From Novosphingobium profundi (GTDB taxonomy: Bacteria > Pseudomonadota > Alphaproteobacteria > Sphingomonadales > Sphingomonadaceae), in contig NZ_JAIVLF010000001.1 in assembly GCF_020524485.1 (NCBI RefSeq), positions 682,001 through 746,000 of the forward strand: 64,000 nucleotides of DNA, written 5' to 3'. Of the stretch, positions 59,761 to 64,000 are shown one piece after another (position 1 is the stretch's first letter; each line of letters starts with the position of its first letter). Both the position numbers and the translations under genes were made by a program. The notes below the pieces were generated by a model. It did not search any database. It was not told the origin of the DNA and was given only the letters and a program-made list of their open reading frames with translations.

Positions 59761-60909
59761 ATGGGAAAGCTCTCCGTAACCGCTGTAAAAGCCGCCACGC
59801 GACCGGGGCGATTGGGCGATGGTGACGGCCTCTACCTCGTCGTTCAGCCGGGTGGTTCGAAAAGCTGGGTCTGCCGGGTGCAGAAGCATGGAATGCGTCG
59901 CGACTTTGGCTTGGGCAGCGCCGCGAAGGTGTCGCTTGCCGATGCGCGCGAGCGAGCAAGGGAGATTCGGGGCTGGGTCGAGCAGGGGCTCGATCCGATC
60001 TTCGAGCGGCGAAAGGAGCAAGGCATTCCGACCTTTCGCGAAGCTGCCGCCAAGGTGCTCGCGAGCTATCGCAAGACCTGGCGCAACGAAAAGCATGAAG
60101 CCCAATGGTCGAGCACGCTCAAGGCCTATGCCTTCCCCCATATCGGGGATCTGCAGGTCAACGCCATCACCGGCCCCATGATCCGCAACCTGCTGGCGGA
60201 AATCTGGCTGACCAAGCCTGAGACCGCGCGGCGGGTGCGCCAGCGGGTCGGAACGGTCCTCGATTGGGCCTACGCGTCGGGCTACCGCGATTCGGAAGCG
60301 CCCATGCGCGCGGTGACGCGCGGCTTGCCGCGTCAGCCCAAGAAAGAGGGGCATTTCGCGGCCATGCCCTTCGACAAGGTTCCGGCGTTCTTGATTCGGT
60401 TGCGCGAGCGTGAGTCCTTCAGTCGTCTTGCGCTGCAGTTCGCGATCCTCACCGCCGCGCGCTCGGGGGAAGTTCGCCACGCAACCTGGGACGAGATCGA
60501 CTTCGACGCCGCTCTTTGGACGATTCCCAAAGAGCGCATGAAAGCCCAGCGCGAGCATGTCGTGCCTTTGACGTCTCCAGCGCTGCGCATCCTTGAGCGT
60601 TGCAACGAATTACGGCTGGCCAATTGCCAGCTGGTCTTTCCGGGCGCGCGGCGCAATGCGCCGCTGTCCGACATGACGCTGACCAAGTTGCTCAAGGAAA
60701 TGAAGGAGCCTTATACGGCACATGGCTTCCGGTCGGCCTTCCGCGACTGGGTGAGTGAGACGACCAATCACCCAGGCGATGTCGCCGAAGCGGCCTTGGC
60801 CCATGTGGTCAAGAACAAGACCGAGGCGGCTTACCGGCGCGGCAACCTCTTGGAGAAGCGACGTGGCATGATGAAGGACTGGGCTGCCTTTTGTGCGCCG
60901 CGCATGTGA
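59761..60909 (+). CDS. int: Tyrosine-type site-specific integrase
   Basis: This 382-aa integrase of the P4/DUF4102 type has an N-terminal arm-binding domain (GKLSVTAVKAATRPGRLGDGDGLYLVV), a core-binding domain and a catalytic domain. Catalytic residues are visible in TAARSGEVR (Arg), AHGFRSAFRDW (His-x-x-Arg), LAHVV (His) and AAYRRG (Tyr). GGGAG lies nine bases before the ATG at 59761; earlier in-frame ATG codons at 59731 and 59743 exist. It is complete and should be active. Confidence 0.92.
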   Translation: MGKLSVTAVKAATRPGRLGDGDGLYLVVQPGGSKSWVCRVQKHGMRRDFGLGSAAKVSLADARERAREIRGWVEQGLDPIFERRKEQGIPTFREAAAKVLASYRKTWRNEKHEAQWSSTLKAYAFPHIGDLQVNAITGPMIRNLLAEIWLTKPETARRVRQRVGTVLDWAYASGYRDSEAPMRAVTRGLPRQPKKEGHFAAMPFDKVPAFLIRLRERESFSRLALQFAILTAARSGEVRHATWDEIDFDAALWTIPKERMKAQREHVVPLTSPALRILERCNELRLANCQLVFPGARRNAPLSDMTLTKLLKEMKEPYTAHGFRSAFRDWVSETTNHPGDVAEAALAHVVKNKTEAAYRRGNLLEKRRGMMKDWAAFCAPRM

Positions 60910-61337
60910 GCTCGGTGAGGCAAAGCGGGCTGTGTGAAGGGCTGATGCAAGCGTTGCAGGCTGATCCGCGCCGATGGCGCGGCCGGGCTCTATTTCGCTG
61001 ACGCTCAACCGAGCCACCGGCTGCGCCGCCGTCTCGTCGGCAGGGCCGTGACGATCCCTGTCAGGGGCGGGATGCGGCTCGCATCCCTTCAGCGGTCGCC
61101 GCGCTGACCCGCGCGGCGGCGTTGGCCTTTGTCGGCTCCAAGGTGACGGGGGGCGTCGCTGCCCGATAGCCCCGCCTCGACGGGGCGCAACCCGTCCGCT
61201 GCGCTCCCGGGTCCTTCACGTTGTTACGGCCTTGCAGGTGCTCCCCGCCTTTTGCCGGCGGGGCTGCTGGTTCGCTCCTGCCGCCCCCCGCTACCCTGGC
61301 GCCGGTCAATGGCGGTTGAAGGAAGGAGTGAAGGAGC
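60910..61337 (+). other. 428-bp structured leader before the ardC-like gene
   Basis: No gene is supported here. Four perfect hairpins are present: 61069-61087 (8-bp stem, GCT loop), 61097-61118 (8 bp), 61169-61186 (6 bp) and 61243-61263 (7 bp). The first is flanked by short CCCTG/CAGGG repeats. GGAAGGAG and AAGGAG precede the ardC ATG. The stretch could be a long 5' untranslated region, a transfer-related site or a recombination site. No function is established. Confidence 0.5.
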
Positions 61338-62225
61338 ATGGCCAAGGACAACCGTCAGAGCCTCTATGGAGAGGTCACGAACCGGATCATTGCCGAACTG
61401 GAGGAAGGCCGCGTGCCGTGGGTGCAGCCGTGGGACGCGGCGCGGTGCCCGGTGACGATGCCTCAGAATGGAGTAACCGGGCGAATCTACAGCGGCATTA
61501 ACGTGCTGATCCTGTGGGCAGCCGGGATCGGAGGCGGCTATTCCTCGCAGCGCTGGCTTACCTACAAGCAAGCCGAGAAGGCAGGCGGCAACGTCAAGCG
61601 CGGGGAGAAGGGAACGGTCATCTGTTACGCGGATCGTTTCACGCCCAAGGACGAGGTGCAAAAGGCGCAGAGCGAGGACCGCGACGCGCGCACCGTGGCG
61701 TTCCTCAAGCGGTTCACGGTCTTCAATCTTGACCAGTGCGAAGGGCTTCCCATCGAGGCCGGTGCGGCCGCGAGCGTACCTGATCCGGTCATGACGCGGA
61801 TCGAGGCCGACCGGATCATAAAGCTTTCAGGCGCGGACTTTCGGATAGGCGGGCGCGAGGCCTACTATGCTCCGGCCGAAGACTTCGTGATGGTGCCGCC
61901 ACAGGTTGCTTTCCCCGATCCGATCAACTGGTACCGCACCGCGCTGCACGAACTGGGGCATTGGACCGGGCATCCCACCCGCCTCAACCGGGACCAGTCG
62001 GGCCGTTATCGCTCCTCGAAGTATGGCCGGGAGGAACTGGTTGCCGAGATGACCAGCGCCTTTGTCTGCGCCTCTTTGGGGATCGCGCCAAGCGTGCGGC
62101 ATTCCGACTATATCGGTGCGTGGCTCACGGTATTGCGCGAGGACGAAAAGGCCATCTTTCGTGCAGCCAGTGCCGCCAGCAAGGCCGCCGATTACCTCCT
62201 TGCCTTCGGGGAGGATGCGGCATGA
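61338..62225 (+). CDS. ardC: ArdC-like antirestriction protein
   Basis: This 295-aa protein has an N-terminal ArdC ssDNA-binding domain (SLYGEVTNRIIAELEEGRVPWVQPW, TGRIYSGINVLILW, WLTYKQAEKAGGNVKRGEKGT) and a C-terminal zinc-metallopeptidase-like domain with HELGHWTGH starting at H204. In plasmids and integrative elements ArdC protects incoming DNA from restriction. A strong AAGGAG lies before the ATG. Its stop overlaps the next gene by four bases. Confidence 0.9.
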   Translation: MAKDNRQSLYGEVTNRIIAELEEGRVPWVQPWDAARCPVTMPQNGVTGRIYSGINVLILWAAGIGGGYSSQRWLTYKQAEKAGGNVKRGEKGTVICYADRFTPKDEVQKAQSEDRDARTVAFLKRFTVFNLDQCEGLPIEAGAAASVPDPVMTRIEADRIIKLSGADFRIGGREAYYAPAEDFVMVPPQVAFPDPINWYRTALHELGHWTGHPTRLNRDQSGRYRSSKYGREELVAEMTSAFVCASLGIAPSVRHSDYIGAWLTVLREDEKAIFRAASAASKAADYLLAFGEDAA

Positions 62226-62506
62226 TCCGGCCTCTTGCTTTCCTCGTCCAGCGTATCCGCGAGGCGTTCCTCAAGGGCGCCTTTACGGAGGTAACCGATC
62301 CCCGGCACCGGCGGTATATGCGCGCGATGGCCTCGCTTCCCGATGCCGAGCACGCGGCCTTTCGTCTGGCCCGCATCGAAGGCTTGAACGTGCCCCGGAT
62401 CGCGGCCGAACTTGGTATCTCGAACGCGCAGGCCGAGACCCATCTGACCCATGCAATCGAAATGATCGCCAGTTCTCTGCGGCGTCAGGAACGCAAGGGA
62501 TGGTGA
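62222..62506 (+). CDS. Small sigma-region-4-like helix-turn-helix protein
   Basis: This 94-aa protein has a C-terminal helix-turn-helix like sigma70 region 4 (LPDAEHAAFRLARIEGLNVPRIAAELGISNAQAETHLTHAIEMI). No region 2 is present, so it cannot act as a full sigma factor; a regulatory or anti-sigma role is possible. Translationally coupled to ardC (ATGA). Confidence 0.75.
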   Translation: MIRPLAFLVQRIREAFLKGAFTEVTDPRHRRYMRAMASLPDAEHAAFRLARIEGLNVPRIAAELGISNAQAETHLTHAIEMIASSLRRQERKGW

Positions 62507-62515
62507 TATGCGCGC

Positions 62516-62540
62516 GGCCGGAGCCCACAGGGCCCCGGCC
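62516..62540 (+). terminator. Terminator after the ardC operon
   Basis: GGCCGGAGCCC (62516-62526) and GGGCCCCGGCC (62530-62540) form an 11-bp stem with one mismatch and an ACA loop, followed by GCTATCATTTT. It lies nine bases after the stop of the sigma-like gene. Confidence 0.75.
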
Positions 62541-62590
62541 GCTATCATTTTGCACTTGGCAGCAAGGATGTTAGGCGCAAGTCTGTGCCC

Positions 62591-63520
62591 ATGAAAACGA
62601 GCCTCGACCATCTCCCGGCGAACAAGCAGCGCGAGCTCGAACGCGTGGTGCAGATCGTCTTCGAGGAATTCGAGGACGCCTTCGCGCTTTCGACGCAGAA
62701 CTGGAAGAAGAAGGGGCGCATCCTCAAGATCGTGCTCTACGGCAGCTATGCCCGGGGCAACTGGATCGACGAGCCGCACACCGCCAAGGGCTACAAGTCG
62801 GACTACGATCTGCTGGTGATCGTCAGCGACAAGCGGCTGACCGACCGGGTCAAGTACTGGACCCGCGTCGATGAGCGGCTGATGCGCGAATACGGCATCA
62901 CCGAGAGCCTCAAGACGCCGGTCAATTTCATCGTCCACACCATGCAGGAAGTGAACGACGGGCTCGCCCAGGGGCGGTACTTCTTCATGGACATCGCCCG
63001 CGATGGCATCGCACTTTACGAGGCCGACGACAGCGAGCTGGCGACCCCCAAACCCAAGACCCCGCATGCCGCGCTGGATCTGGCGAAGGAGTACTACGAG
63101 GAGTGGTATCCTAGCGCTGTCGAGTTCATTGAAGGATACAAGTTTTATCGAGATCGGGAGAGCTGGAAAAAGGCCGCCTTCTTGCTCCATCAAGGCACAG
63201 AGGCTTTCTACCACTGTGTCCTGCTGGTCTCGACGTTCTACACCCCGCACGTCCACAATCTGGCGTTCCTGCGCACCCAGGCCGAGCGTCTCGATCCCCG
63301 GCTGGTCTACGCCTGGCCGCGCGAAAATCGCTGGCAGCGCGGCATGTTCGAGAAGCTCAAGGAAGCTTACGTCAAGGCGCGCTACTCCAAGCACTACACC
63401 GTGAGTGAAGAAGAGCTGACCTGGCTCGGCGAACAGGTCGAGGAGCTTGGCCGCGTCGTCCAGACCGTGTGCTCCGAACGCATCGCCCAGCTCGAAGAGA
63501 CCGCCCGCGAAGCCAGCTGA
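62591..63520 (+). CDS. Nucleotidyltransferase-HEPN fusion protein
   Basis: This 309-aa protein has two domains. Residues 40-130 form a MNT-type nucleotidyltransferase with GSYARG (G51, S52) and the metal pair D71/D73 in KSDYDLLVI. Residues about 165-300 form a HEPN domain with AAFLLHQGTEAFYHCVLL and PHVHNLAFLR. Single-chain and two-gene MNT-HEPN pairs act as toxin-antitoxin or defence modules in other bacteria. Here both catalytic halves look intact in one chain, so self-regulation is possible (inference). No strong ribosome site; a GTG at 62585 is the alternative start. Confidence 0.83.
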   Translation: MKTSLDHLPANKQRELERVVQIVFEEFEDAFALSTQNWKKKGRILKIVLYGSYARGNWIDEPHTAKGYKSDYDLLVIVSDKRLTDRVKYWTRVDERLMREYGITESLKTPVNFIVHTMQEVNDGLAQGRYFFMDIARDGIALYEADDSELATPKPKTPHAALDLAKEYYEEWYPSAVEFIEGYKFYRDRESWKKAAFLLHQGTEAFYHCVLLVSTFYTPHVHNLAFLRTQAERLDPRLVYAWPRENRWQRGMFEKLKEAYVKARYSKHYTVSEEELTWLGEQVEELGRVVQTVCSERIAQLEETAREAS

Positions 63521-63541
63521 GCGGCTGGTTTTCATTCCCTT

Positions 63542-63904
63542 TTAGACGCGCTCCTCGACCACGAAATCGAGCGTCAGTTGCAGCACATTCTCGTCCGCAT
63601 CGGCGGCTTCAGGCTGCAGGGTTTCCTGGCCGCAAGCGAGCGTGATCCACTCGAAATTTGAGGCCAGATCGACCCGGTCACCGTCTTCGTGACGCGCGAT
63701 GCGAACCTGCGCCGCACCCTCGACCGCGAGGGCAAAACGGCAGGTGAAAGCACCGTCCAGGAACGTCCCATGGATCAAGGTTCCATCCGAAAACGCCAGC
63801 GAAAAACCCTCGGCAATCCCGCGCGCCGGCACATCGAGACGTGTCTCGATATCGCCTGTCAGCAGCAGGCTTGGTTTGCCTCCACCCTCAATGTGAACAC
63901 CCAT
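63542..63904 (-). CDS. Uncharacterised protein
   Basis: I do not recognise this 120-aa protein. It has no signal peptide or membrane segment, looks rich in beta-strand (ALAVEGAAQVRIARHEDGDRVDLASNFEWITLA) and is acidic. It is convergent with the NTase-HEPN gene, 21 bases away. GGAGG lies nine bases before the ATG at 63904; an in-frame start at 63964 is possible. A role within the island, for example as a partner or regulator, cannot be supported from sequence alone. Confidence 0.6.
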   Translation of the reverse strand: MGVHIEGGGKPSLLLTGDIETRLDVPARGIAEGFSLAFSDGTLIHGTFLDGAFTCRFALAVEGAAQVRIARHEDGDRVDLASNFEWITLACGQETLQPEAADADENVLQLTLDFVVEERV

Positions 63905-64000
63905 GCTGCCATGCCTCCATGCGACTCGATGCGGGTACTCTAATATAGAACATAGAGCGAACATCGTGAAGGCCGCTTCCTCGGCGGGTCGGATGAGGGG

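Larger units (their letters stand above)
59617..64000. mobile_element. Left part of a genomic island at tRNA-Ser
   Basis: A tyrosine integrase of the tRNA-targeting type starts 145 bases after the tRNA 3' end and reads away from it, the standard arrangement for integrative islands. The cargo (ArdC-like, sigma-like, NTase-HEPN, unknown) is of accessory type. I saw no second copy of the tRNA 3' end before 64000, so the right boundary is not defined and could lie outside. Extent is inference. Confidence 0.5.

Noticed and set aside
61061-61351. 96-codon open frame on the minus strand before ardC
   Set aside because: It covers the hairpin-rich leader, overlaps the ardC start and has no recognisable domain or ribosome site.

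Overview
The window reads as high-GC alphaproteobacterial chromosome, most likely Sphingomonadales (Novosphingobium-like). The reasons are two TonB-dependent receptors beside glycan or phosphate hydrolases, a tryptophan-halogenase-like flavoprotein in a glycan locus, a Caulobacter-type xylose pathway, a single bifunctional Rel/SpoT and aerobic heme synthesis. The species call is inference from gene content.

Region 1 (1-20627, + strand) is an almost complete uptake [NiFe]-hydrogenase locus. It starts with the tail of the small subunit, then hupL, hupE, hupC, hupD-F-G-H-I-J-K, hypA-B-C-D-E, the sigma54 activator hupR, the kinase hupT, the H2-sensing regulatory hydrogenase hupU-hupV, hypF and a DUF3422 gene. 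Most genes overlap by 1-8 bases. A textbook sigma54 promoter lies before hupD, which fits HupUV/HupT/HupR control.

Region 2 (20637-46647) looks like a xyloglucan utilisation locus. A TonB receptor and a halogenase-like gene lie beside a minus-strand GH3/esterase/SGNH operon. A LacI regulator follows, then a minus-strand operon for xylose import and Weimberg-type oxidation (xylX, xylB, xylC, sugar porter, aldose 1-epimerase). The plus strand carries GH74, GH35, GH31, and then GH29 and a second GH35. Four similar 14-bp LacI-type palindromes sit in front of these units, which suggests one regulon. xylD and xylA, needed to finish the pathway, are not in the window.

Region 3 (46783-59616) is housekeeping: a TRIC/UPF0126 membrane protein, infC (probable ATA start), pdeM, hemF, map, phoD, a TonB receptor, a PilZ protein, rel/spoT, DUF1905, a periplasmic cyclophilin and tRNA-Ser(GGA). 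A short palindromic repeat occurs three times between 46658 and 50907.

Region 4 (59617-64000) looks like the left part of a genomic island inserted at tRNA-Ser: a tyrosine integrase, a long structured leader, an ArdC-like gene, a sigma-region-4-like gene, a fused nucleotidyltransferase-HEPN gene and an unknown gene. No right-hand attachment repeat was seen, so the island probably continues past the window. I saw no CRISPR array, insertion sequence or rRNA.
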